Assembly (NCBI GenBank): GCA_002344975.1
Contig: DDUV01000073.1
Span: 9,909-73,908 of the forward strand
Direction: 5' to 3'
DNA length: 64,000 bases
Source: Saprospiraceae bacterium UBA2329
GTDB taxonomy: Bacteria > Bacteroidota > Bacteroidia > Chitinophagales > Saprospiraceae
Shown piece after piece: positions 56,051 through 63,411 of the stretch. Made by a program: the position numbers and the translations under genes. Within the stretch, counting starts at the first letter, position 1. The number at the start of each line of letters is the position of its first letter. The notes below the pieces were generated by a model. That model did no database searches, was not told where the DNA came from, and saw nothing but the letters and a program-made list of their open reading frames with translations.

Positions 56051-57712
56051 TTAACTCAGATAATACTCAGGAAGACTGAGCATGGCTTTCAACAGGTTGC
56101 GCAATTTGGTCTCAACCGCTTGCCGCAGATTCACGTCATTCGGACTATTGAGGTAGTCATTGTATTCCAATGTCCACTCATAATCCGGCAAACCGGGAAG
56201 CAAAACCTCTTTGAGATAAGTCAACTGGTTCTCTGCCAAAGGTTGCGGATACAGCCATTCCGACCATTCCCGAATCAAGACCACCGGATCGAAAGGATCG
56301 CTGACGGTTTGCACCAACTCCAGCACATTGACCACATGGCGAACGGTGTTGTAAACAAAACCTGTGGTGGCCAATGTATCTGTAAACCGCGAGCGCGGCC
56401 CTAAAGTAGCGGCATTGATCCAGATGCGATAAAATCCAGGCTCCTGATAATACGCATTCCAGCCGGCCACGCTGGGCGGGTTGAAATATTCCATTTGCAT
56501 GGGAATGGTCAGTCGGATGAGGCTGAACCAAGCCGTGTACCTTCTGGCAATCAGGGGCGAATATGGAATGGCAAACTGCCTGAAAGCGCCCACCACAAAA
56601 TCCATCGGACTTTTAATCATAGGGCCGATGCTGAGAATATCGAAAAAGTGTTCGCTGCGCAACAGGGCTTCCAGTGCCGGGCGGATGTTGTAATTATTTG
56701 CGATGAGTATTTGCGCCATCGGCTCTATGACCTCGGCCTCGGTAGCCGCACTGATGTCATAATACACAAACCAGCGGTACAGCTTGCGGCAGATAAACCG
56801 GGCCACCTCGTCTTTTTGGAAAATGATGTCCACCAAATGCGCGTACTCATTTTCGGCCATATTGGGGATGTTCACGTTATCAAAACGATGCGATAACTGC
56901 TTGACACCCAGATCGTGGCGAGTGAGTGTAAAGAAGCTCTCCACTTGCACGTCGGCGTTGTTCGTGTTGAATCCGCGGTCGCGCCAGCCGGTCAGTACTC
57001 GGGCTATCTGGATCACATCCGTTTCTGTATAATTGGTATAATCGCCGGGGCCTGCCTGCGGGCCTTTGCCGATGGTAAAGAGTTCGAGCAGCTCGCGGGC
57101 GTAGTTTTCATTCGGCGCCGTACGGGTATTCTGGTTGCCGTTGAGAAACCGCAGCATGGTGGGGTCAACGGTAATGTCTTTGACCAATTGCCGGAAGTTG
57201 CCTGTCGCCGCGCCTCTCAACAAATTGATATAACGGTACAGAAACTTGGGATCGTTGATTTCATTGACAGAGAAGTGATTGTGCCAAAACAAGGTCATTT
57301 TTTCCCGTATGGAGAGACCTTCATTGACCATGAGGCCGAAAGTCCAGGCGCGCAGGCTTTGATTGCGATACCCCACCAGGTTCACGGTAGCCGAATAGGG
57401 CGCGTTGATCCAGGTTTGGCCTACGGGCACATTGGGGTCGGTGGTATTGTTGTGATTAACCGGCGGATCCAGCATCGGCTGCTCGGCGAACAATTGCGCA
57501 AATGTCACCTCCAATCCGTTCTGAACGGCGGCGTCTATCAGGGCTTTGGTTGGCCCAAATGTGGCTCTTCGCAACAGATGCGAGGCTTGTTCGCGCCCCC
57601 ATGCTCCGGTGTAAGGCGACAAGGAGGTGAGCACCGGCGGCGCGGCGCGATGTTTGGATTGTTTGACTTTGGATTGCCCCAGAATTGTGGCAAGAGTAGC
57701 TCTTCTGTCCAT
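56051..57712 (-). CDS. DUF1800 protein
   Basis: A 553-residue protein beginning MDRRATLATILGQSKVKQ; this start was preferred over two upstream in-frame ATGs because family members begin with the MDRR-type leader. DUF1800 blocks are LLRRATFGPTKALIDAAV, EGLSIREKMTLFWHNHFSVNEI, NENYARELLELFTIGKG, VIQIARVLTGWRDRGF and FICRKLYRWFVYYDI. The family is a helical, often secreted protein of unknown function, genetically linked to DUF1501 in many bacteria. It precedes the DUF1501 gene by 36 bases; the pair is presumed to act together, perhaps on an extracellular polymer. Confidence 0.85.
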   Translation of the reverse strand: MDRRATLATILGQSKVKQSKHRAAPPVLTSLSPYTGAWGREQASHLLRRATFGPTKALIDAAVQNGLEVTFAQLFAEQPMLDPPVNHNNTTDPNVPVGQTWINAPYSATVNLVGYRNQSLRAWTFGLMVNEGLSIREKMTLFWHNHFSVNEINDPKFLYRYINLLRGAATGNFRQLVKDITVDPTMLRFLNGNQNTRTAPNENYARELLELFTIGKGPQAGPGDYTNYTETDVIQIARVLTGWRDRGFNTNNADVQVESFFTLTRHDLGVKQLSHRFDNVNIPNMAENEYAHLVDIIFQKDEVARFICRKLYRWFVYYDISAATEAEVIEPMAQILIANNYNIRPALEALLRSEHFFDILSIGPMIKSPMDFVVGAFRQFAIPYSPLIARRYTAWFSLIRLTIPMQMEYFNPPSVAGWNAYYQEPGFYRIWINAATLGPRSRFTDTLATTGFVYNTVRHVVNVLELVQTVSDPFDPVVLIREWSEWLYPQPLAENQLTYLKEVLLPGLPDYEWTLEYNDYLNSPNDVNLRQAVETKLRNLLKAMLSLPEYYLS

Positions 57713-57851
57713 CCCGTCAGGTTTTTGGTGGAGATAAAAGATTGCATCGTTCTGCATCAGCTTCACTGATGATGAGAAAGGTGCAAATATGACGGGAAAA
57801 AGTTGCCTGAGTTTAAAAGAACGCAAAAATAATTTTGCCTCCCTTTCAATC

Positions 57852-58916
57852 TCAAATAATCAACATGGAATCGCCGTAGCTGAAGAAGCGATACTCCTCT
57901 TTCATGGCCTCCTGATAGGCTTCCATCACCAGATCGAAACCGCCGAAAGCGCACACCATGATGAGCAGGCTGGATTTGGACGGATGGAAGTTGGTCACCA
58001 TCGAGTTGGCGATGCTGAAATCATACGGAGGGAAGATGAACTTATTGGTCCAGCCTTCGGCAGGTTTGAGAAAACCCTCGGCAGAAACCGAAGTCTCCAC
58101 GGCCCGCATGGACGTAGTGCCGATGGCGCAAATTTTGTTGTTGTTTTCTTTGGCCTTATTGACCACATCCACAGCTTTTTGTGGGATGCGGAAGTACTCA
58201 GCGTCCATTTTGTGTTTAGACAGGTCTTCCACTTCTATGGGACGGAAGGTGCCCAAACCAACGTGCAGCGTCAGTTCAGCAAACTCCAAACCTTTGATTT
58301 CCAATCGCTTCATCAATTCCTTACTAAAATGAAGCCCTGCCGTAGGAGCAGCCACAGCGCCGGTTTCAGCGGCAAAGACGGTCTGATAGCGGTCTTTGTC
58401 GGATTCCTCTGCCGGACGAGTGATGTATTTGGGCAGCGGAGTATTGCCCAGCGTGTAGAGGTCGCGTTGGAATTCCTCCTCCGTGCCATCGTACAAAAAG
58501 CGGATGGTACGGCCACGCGAGGTCGTATTGTCAACGACTTCGGCCACCAACACTTCATTATCGTTTTCGTCGCTGAAATAGAGCTTGTTGCCCACGCGAA
58601 TTTTTCTGGCCGGGTCCACCAGCACATCCCACAAACGAGCGTCGTGGTTGAGTTCACGCAATAGAAAAACTTCTATTTTTGCTCCGGTTTTTTCCTTTTG
58701 GCCGTACATTCTGGCCGGAAACACCCGCGTGTTGTTGAACAACATCACGTCTCCATCGTCAAAGTATTCCATGATATCTTTGAAGATACGGTGTTCTATT
58801 TTGCCGCTGTCGCGATGTACTACCATCATGCGGCTCTCATCGCGGTTAACAGCAGGATACTGGGCGATCAGTTTTTTGGGAAGCTCGAAGCTGAATTGAG
58901 AAAGCTTGGTCCTCAT
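57852..58916 (-). CDS. queA: tRNA preQ1(34) S-adenosylmethionine ribosyltransferase-isomerase QueA
   Basis: A 354-residue QueA. The N-terminus MRTKLSQFSFELPKKLIAQYP is the family start (the ATG at 58973 would lie upstream of the promoter boxes and was rejected). Blocks seen are RDESRMMVVHRDSGKIEHRIF, MLFNNTRVFPARMYG, VAAPTAGLHFSKELMKRL and LTLHVGLGTFRPIEVEDL. It transfers the ribosyl group of SAM to preQ1 at tRNA position 34, making epoxyqueuosine in queuosine synthesis. A well-formed promoter precedes it: TATCTTTG with TTG 19 bases upstream. Monocistronic; no other queuosine genes lie in the window. Confidence 0.96.
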   Translation of the reverse strand: MRTKLSQFSFELPKKLIAQYPAVNRDESRMMVVHRDSGKIEHRIFKDIMEYFDDGDVMLFNNTRVFPARMYGQKEKTGAKIEVFLLRELNHDARLWDVLVDPARKIRVGNKLYFSDENDNEVLVAEVVDNTTSRGRTIRFLYDGTEEEFQRDLYTLGNTPLPKYITRPAEESDKDRYQTVFAAETGAVAAPTAGLHFSKELMKRLEIKGLEFAELTLHVGLGTFRPIEVEDLSKHKMDAEYFRIPQKAVDVVNKAKENNNKICAIGTTSMRAVETSVSAEGFLKPAEGWTNKFIFPPYDFSIANSMVTNFHPSKSSLLIMVCAFGGFDLVMEAYQEAMKEEYRFFSYGDSMLII

Positions 58917-58943
58917 GTATGATTTTTTTTCAAAAATTGGCCG

Positions 58944-58973
58944 CAAAGATAAGCACAAACAAGCCGATTGCAA
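58944..58973 (-). promoter_or_regulatory. Full Bacteroidota promoter (TTG-19-TATCTTTG) for queA
   Basis: On the minus strand TTG (58971-58973) is followed after 19 bases by TATCTTTG (58944-58951), 27 bases before the queA ATG. This is the best-spaced -33/-7 pair in the window and excludes the in-frame ATG at 58973. Confidence 0.7.
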
Positions 58974-59161
58974 CCATTCTTAAAAAATTTATTTTCAAGG
59001 CTTTGGCAGATGAAAAGCTGTTTTTTATCTAAGATTTTGTGCAGCGCAAGCCGGAAACCGGACTTTGGCGATGCTTTTGAAGCTCTGCCGGCACTTATAA
59101 GTACAGCGCCTGTTGTAAAGGCAAAGCACGCACCAGCATTCACACTACAATCGCGTATGCC

Positions 59162-60415
59162 ATGAGCATCATCATCAAGGTTTTTTTAGAAAGTATTTCA
59201 CAGGCATTTCAACAATTGAGAGCCAATAAGTTGCGCAGTTTTTTATCGCTGCTCGGCATCTCCATAGGCATTTTTTGCATCATCGGCGTTACGGCTGCCG
59301 TAGATTCCTTAGAGGATAATGTGCGAGGCAGTTTTGAAAAGCTCGGCGATGACGTGGTGTATATCCAGAAGTTTATGTGGGGCGACCCCGGCCCCAACTG
59401 GCAGCGCTACCTCCGCCGCCCGGATGTGAGCTTTAAAGATTTTGAAGCCGTAGAAGAAAAAGCTCAGTCTGCTCAGGTCGTATCTTATGGCACCTTCATC
59501 GGGCTGAAGACTTTCAAGTTCAGATCGGCCAACGTCAGAGATGTGGAGTTTCAGGCCGTCAGCTATGGTTTTGACGAATTGGTCAAGCTCGATTTTCAAA
59601 ATGGCCGCTACTTCTCCCCTACCGAATATCACTATGGCTCCAACAAAATCATCATCGGATCCAAAGTGGCCGACGCGTTGTTCGGCGCTGCCGATCCTAT
59701 CGGGCGCACCATACAAATGGGCGGCAGGAAATTCGACGTCATCGGCGTATTGGAGCCTGCCGGTACCAGCCTGATAGATATCTTCAGCTTTGACAATGCA
59801 GCCATTATTTCTTATGAACTGGGGCGCAAAGTGGCCAATCTCCGCCCGGACAACCCCTTCGGCAACGCATCCATCAGCGTAAAAGCCAAAGAGGGCGTGA
59901 GCATCGAAGCGCTGAAAGACGAACTCACGGGCATCATGCGCGCGCAACGGCGGCTGAAACCTCGCGAGGATGACGATTTTTCGCTCAATACGCTCTCCAT
60001 TGTCAGCGAGGCGCTTGACGGATTTTTTCAGGTGCTCAGTCTGCTGGGCATTGTCATCGGCGGCTTTGCCATTTTTGTAGGCATGTTCAGCGTAGCCAAT
60101 ATCATGTTTGTATCCGTCAAAGAAAGAACGGGCATCATCGGCATCAAAAAAGCGCTGGGCGCCAAACGTTTCGTCATTTTGCTGGAGTTTCTGATCGAGT
60201 CCATCGTCCTCAGTATATTTGGGGGCTTGGTCGGCTTGTTGTTGGTACAGGCAGTGGTCAAAATCCTCTCCGGCATCATTGACTTCAACTTATTCCTTTC
60301 GGCTTCCAATATCCTTACCGGCATCATTACTTCTGTTGTGGTAGGCATTCTGGCCGGTCTGCTCCCCGCCTGGCAGGCTGCAAAAATGGACCCGGTGGAG
60401 GCCATGCGGAAGTAA
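59162..60415 (+). CDS. ABC transporter permease, MacB/FtsX type
   Basis: A 417-residue permease: N-terminal helix (LRSFLSLLGISIGIFCIIGVTA), a periplasmic MacB_PCD-type domain (about 45-280), and three C-terminal helices of the FtsX fold (LSLLGIVIGGFAIFVGMFSVANIMFVS, cut here for length; EFLIESIVLSIFGGLVGLLL; ILTGIITSVVVGILAGLLPA), ending with KMDPVEAMRK, the family C-terminus. VKERTGIIGIKKALGAKR is the cytoplasmic coupling loop for the ATPase. Typical partners are MacB-type ATPases and periplasmic adaptors; none is adjacent, and the only ABC ATPase in the window is the LolD-like gene 43 kb away. Substrate unknown; lipoprotein, peptide or macrolide traffic is possible. Confidence 0.88.
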   Translation: MSIIIKVFLESISQAFQQLRANKLRSFLSLLGISIGIFCIIGVTAAVDSLEDNVRGSFEKLGDDVVYIQKFMWGDPGPNWQRYLRRPDVSFKDFEAVEEKAQSAQVVSYGTFIGLKTFKFRSANVRDVEFQAVSYGFDELVKLDFQNGRYFSPTEYHYGSNKIIIGSKVADALFGAADPIGRTIQMGGRKFDVIGVLEPAGTSLIDIFSFDNAAIISYELGRKVANLRPDNPFGNASISVKAKEGVSIEALKDELTGIMRAQRRLKPREDDDFSLNTLSIVSEALDGFFQVLSLLGIVIGGFAIFVGMFSVANIMFVSVKERTGIIGIKKALGAKRFVILLEFLIESIVLSIFGGLVGLLLVQAVVKILSGIIDFNLFLSASNILTGIITSVVVGILAGLLPAWQAAKMDPVEAMRK

Positions 60416-60443
60416 ATGGTACCGAGGCTTTTACCGTATGCCA

Positions 60444-60664
60444 CTCTCCGGACAGCGGTAATCATACAAATCATAAAGATCAGCGTCGGAAAAAAAACGT
60501 TTTTGACGCAGAAAGACGCAGATTTTTATGATCGTCATGCTCCTCTCCGAGCAGCGAAAATCATACAAATCATAAAGATCAGCGTCGGAAAACAGGTGCG
60601 GGTTCAGACCCCGCCTGCGCAAGGTTCTACCTTGTGCAGACTATCCTGCGGGTTCTACCCGCCG
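60444..60664. repeat. About 220-bp repeat, copy A, with long hairpins
   Basis: Copy A of a direct repeat whose second copy is 60758-60977 (offset 313-314 bases). It holds an inverted repeat: ATCATAAAGATCAGCGTC (60470-60487) against GACGCAGATTTTTATGAT (60515-60532), 16 of 18 paired, then another AAAATCATACAAATCATAAAG tract given here only by position (from about 60557), and three short hairpins (60598-60614, 60620-60634, 60648-60662). The 695 bases from 60416 to 61110 hold only repeats; I see no gene. Confidence 0.85.
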
Positions 60665-60692
60665 GCATTCACCACTGAAGAAGATGGTACCA

Positions 60693-60734
60693 GCGACTAA
60701 AGTCGCCGGTTGGTTTTCGGCGACTGAAGTCGCC
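60693..60734. repeat. Pair of GCGACT-AAGTCGC hairpins between the two large copies
   Basis: GCGACTAAAGTCGC (60693-60706) and GGCGACTGAAGTCGCC (60719-60734) are near-perfect and perfect-stem short palindromes, 12 bases apart. Confidence 0.75.
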
Positions 60735-60757
60735 CGTACCGGAGCGTACCGTGACTC

Positions 60758-60977
60758 CTCTCCGGGCAGCGGAAATCATAAAAATCATAAAGATCAGCGT
60801 CAGAAAAAAAACGTTTTTGACGCTGAAAGACGCAGATTTTTATGATCGTCATACTCCTCTCCGAGCAGCGAAAATCATACAAATCATAAAGATCAGCGTC
60901 GGAAAACAGGCGCGGATTCGGCCCCGTCTGCGCAAGGTTCTACCTTGTGCAGACTATCCTGCGGGTTCTACCCGCCG
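60758..60977. repeat. About 220-bp repeat, copy B
   Basis: Second copy of the unit at 60444-60664, with the same inverted repeat (60784-60801 against 60829-60846) and hairpins CAAGGTTCTACCTTG (60933-60947) and GCGGGTTCTACCCGC (60961-60975). Confidence 0.85.
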
Positions 60978-60991
60978 ACGAAAAAGCCCCG

Positions 60992-61108
60992 CCAAGTCAG
61001 GGCGTAACCCGAAGTTACGGCCTGACCCCGTGTCGGAGGGTAGTGAAGGGGTGACTCGGCGCGTTTTAACGGGGAGTCACCCCTTCACTAAGCCGGAGAA
61101 CTACCCGC
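60992..61108. repeat. Composite palindromic element at the end of the duplicated gene, copy 1
   Basis: Two hairpins in tandem: GTCAGGGCGTAAC and GTTACGGCCTGAC (one mismatch), then TAGTGAAGGGGTGACT (61041-61056) and AGTCACCCCTTCACTA (61075-61090), a perfect 16-bp stem. The same composite recurs at 63291-63410, and homology between the two regions begins exactly at its CCAAGTCAGG edge. Confidence 0.85.
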
Positions 61109-61110
61109 CC

Positions 61111-62883
61111 TCATCGCATCCCGACCACCAACTTCCCGCTCCCCAAAACTACGCCCTTTTCCGAAACCAACTCCACAAAATACACCCCTGCCGGCAGTCC
61201 CCGCACATCCAATTCCTGCCGGATGCGGCCATTTACTACCGGCGCGGAAAAGCGCCGCACGATGCGACCGAGGGCGTCGCGTACAGTACCGGCGACTTCA
61301 GAAGCCGGAAGTCCCTCGGCGAATAGCGTAGCCGGTACATCGGGGTGTGCGGGATTGGGGAAAAGCTCCAGCCTCAGCCCGCCGCCCGCCACCTCGCCCG
61401 TACTGCTCACCAATACCTGCAGCTCCCGGCACAGCGTATCCGCCCCGCGCGGATTGCTCACTGTGAGGCATACGTTGTACGCCCCTTCGGCGGCGTAGCT
61501 ATGCACAGGGTTCGGCACGGTATCCGTAGCGCCGTCGCCGAAGCTCCAGTGCCAGGTACGGATGTCGTGGTAGGCAGCTTCCTGAAAGGCCACCTCCAAG
61601 CCCAGCGGCTCATGCACCCACTCTGCTACCGGCGGCTGCCGCAGGGTGTCGCAGGGACTGCCCTCTAAGTGGTGCAGGCGGTAGTTGGGGAAGTTGGGAA
61701 GGGAGAAGGAGTTGTAAGTAGGAAGCTCTGCACAGTGTTGACACACATCGCAGGCCAAGCCTAATGAATCAGGATGATTGATGACATGCAGATGTTTTAC
61801 GGTGTTGTTGCTGTTGATATAAATCTTGCCGTCCGGAGCCAATTGGGCGAGGTAGAAAGTAGTACGGGCATTTTGGCTGATCGGCTCCGAATAGCCGTCA
61901 TATACCGCTACCGTGATGCGTGATGCTTCAATATCGTCGGCGTGAAAGTCATATTGATAAACATGTCGAAAGGAGGATACATACAAAAAGCGATTGTTGG
62001 GAGAGATGGCAATGCCCCCTGCCCAAGCGCTATCGGAGTAGGTAAATTGCACCGGGTGGCTCAGTTCCCCCCTACAGCGGTCAAAATCATATATACTTAC
62101 ATAAATAGGGTCGCCCGCTCCGCCTGTCAGGTGTACGCTGGCATATTTTGAGCCATCGGGGGAAAATACGGACTGGCCGATGGAATTGGAGGGAATGGGG
62201 TCTCCCACAAATTGTTGACCAGCTACCGACAGACCAACTGGCCCCAACAAGATACGGTGGTATTGGTTGGTGCCATAGCTTCTCGACAACAACCACCAAT
62301 CACGGCCATTGGCATGTCGCGTAGCCGTGAGACGCCCCATATCAAGCGCATCGGATAGCAGGATGTTATTTTTGATTATTACTTCTCCAATCCCTCCCTG
62401 CACGTTCATATCCACCATCGAAAAAAAAAGGTTGGAAGACTGTAAAGAGTTTTGGCTCGGAGTAAGGTGTTTATCTGCTTGCAGTAGGTAGTATAAATGA
62501 TCATACTCCGGAGCGGGCAGAATTATTGCACCTTGGGTTAAAATATATCCGTAGGCGCCCTGACTAGGTATTCCCTCCGGTCCGGCAGCCAACCCCGTCC
62601 CATTTTCCATCGGCTCATTGAGCGCATTGGCTATGTAAATGCCGTTCGTGTAAAACAACAGATTGCCGGCGGTATCGCATATACTGGCATTGGCTTGGCT
62701 ATAATTAATTTGTCGGAATTCGTAGTACAAATCCGGCGGATCGGTATAAAAATCAATTGTCGTACCAGCCCACTCCGGTATGGTTGGGTTGTTGCCGCCC
62801 AATAACCAAACATAGTCGTGCTTTTGTCCTTGGGCTGTAAGTATTAAAAAAAAAATGCAATGAAATACGAGTAGAATTTTCAT
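61111..62883 (-). CDS. Secreted beta-propeller/PKD protein with T9SS type A sorting domain
   Basis: A 590-residue exported protein with signal peptide MKILLVFHCIFFLILTAQG-Q. Residues about 25-400 repeat short blades of the type SPDGSKYASVHL, SPNNRFLYVSSF and APDGKIYINSNN, a WD40-like or lactonase-like propeller. A PKD domain follows (about 420-500: WHWSFGDGATDTVPNPVHSY ... NVCLTVSNPRGADT), then the sorting domain (LELFPNPAHPDVPATLF ... LPAGVYFVELVSEKG ... SGKLVVGMR). Its last 185 residues differ at only about 14 positions from the protein at 63412-64000, so the two are tandem duplicates. Ligand or substrate unknown. Confidence 0.85.
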   Translation of the reverse strand: MKILLVFHCIFFLILTAQGQKHDYVWLLGGNNPTIPEWAGTTIDFYTDPPDLYYEFRQINYSQANASICDTAGNLLFYTNGIYIANALNEPMENGTGLAAGPEGIPSQGAYGYILTQGAIILPAPEYDHLYYLLQADKHLTPSQNSLQSSNLFFSMVDMNVQGGIGEVIIKNNILLSDALDMGRLTATRHANGRDWWLLSRSYGTNQYHRILLGPVGLSVAGQQFVGDPIPSNSIGQSVFSPDGSKYASVHLTGGAGDPIYVSIYDFDRCRGELSHPVQFTYSDSAWAGGIAISPNNRFLYVSSFRHVYQYDFHADDIEASRITVAVYDGYSEPISQNARTTFYLAQLAPDGKIYINSNNTVKHLHVINHPDSLGLACDVCQHCAELPTYNSFSLPNFPNYRLHHLEGSPCDTLRQPPVAEWVHEPLGLEVAFQEAAYHDIRTWHWSFGDGATDTVPNPVHSYAAEGAYNVCLTVSNPRGADTLCRELQVLVSSTGEVAGGGLRLELFPNPAHPDVPATLFAEGLPASEVAGTVRDALGRIVRRFSAPVVNGRIRQELDVRGLPAGVYFVELVSEKGVVLGSGKLVVGMR

Positions 62884-62957
62884 TATCCTCAGATATTAAA
62901 ACAGGAGTATCTCCTGCGGCATGCTGCCACAGAAAATACCCCTGTAATGTGAAACCA

Positions 62958-63284
62958 TTAATGTTTGATCACGAGCTTGTTAACGAATTCCTGATTGTCC
63001 AGCCAGGTTCGTACCACATACAAGCCTTCGGGTAAGTGCCGGAGCGACAAATTTTGTCCTATGCTCCCCACAGGTATCTGGACTTGCTGTATTTGTCTTC
63101 CGAAGAGGTCGAAAACGGCAATTCGTCCCGATTGTTCCACCGCTCCTTTCCAAACTATATTCAATTCCCCGCTCGCCCCGCTCGCGCCGAGGTTCATACC
63201 TCGCGTGACTATCCTGCGGGTTCTACCCGCCAACATTCCCTTATTGCTGTTTTGTTTCATTGTACAATTGTGGATAAAAATCAT
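62958..63284 (-). pseudogene. Remnant of a T9SS cargo gene carrying an inserted hairpin repeat
   Basis: The last ~70 codons encode a type A sorting domain (LNIVWKGAVEQSG ... VFDLFGRQIQQVQIPVG ... HLPEGLYVVRTWLDNQEF ... KLVIKH) but there is no body and no signal peptide. The preceding codons, reading LAGRTRRIVTRGMN, are the double hairpin 63188-63230 in translation, the same repeat as at 60620-60662 and 60933-60975. The natural reading is that a larger gene lost its 5' part and the repeat joined its broken edge. An expressed 108-residue product is possible but would be non-exportable. Confidence 0.6.
63188..63231. repeat. Third copy of the GGTTC(T/A)ACC double hairpin, inside the T9SS remnant
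   Basis: CGAGGTTCATACCTCG (63188-63203) and GCGGGTTCTACCCGC (63216-63230) joined by TGACTATCCT; copies at 60620-60662 and 60933-60975 have the same layout and the same GACTATCCT linker. Confidence 0.8.
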
Positions 63285-63290
63285 TTCACT

Positions 63291-63410
63291 CCAAGTCAGG
63301 GCGTAAACCCGAAGTTACGGCCTGACCCCGTGTCGGAGGGTAGTGAAGGGGTGACTCGGCGCGTTTCAGCCCGGCAGTCACCCCTTCACTAAGCCGGAGA
63401 ACTACCTACC
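63291..63410. repeat. Composite palindromic element, copy 2
   Basis: Same two hairpins as 60992-61108; the perfect 16-bp arms are 63341-63356 and 63376-63391 with a 19-base loop. Ends directly at the stop of the next gene. Confidence 0.85.
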
Positions 63411-63411
63411 C

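Noticed and set aside
60448..60980. CRISPR array suggested by regularly spaced repeats
   Set aside because: Repeats are few, long and self-complementary with unequal spacing, and no cas genes are in the window; this is a duplicated hairpin block.
60416..61326. Open frames reading KIIQIIKISVGK across the repeats
   Set aside because: They are translations of the ATCATAAAGATCAGCG repeat, in both copies, and show no protein-like composition.
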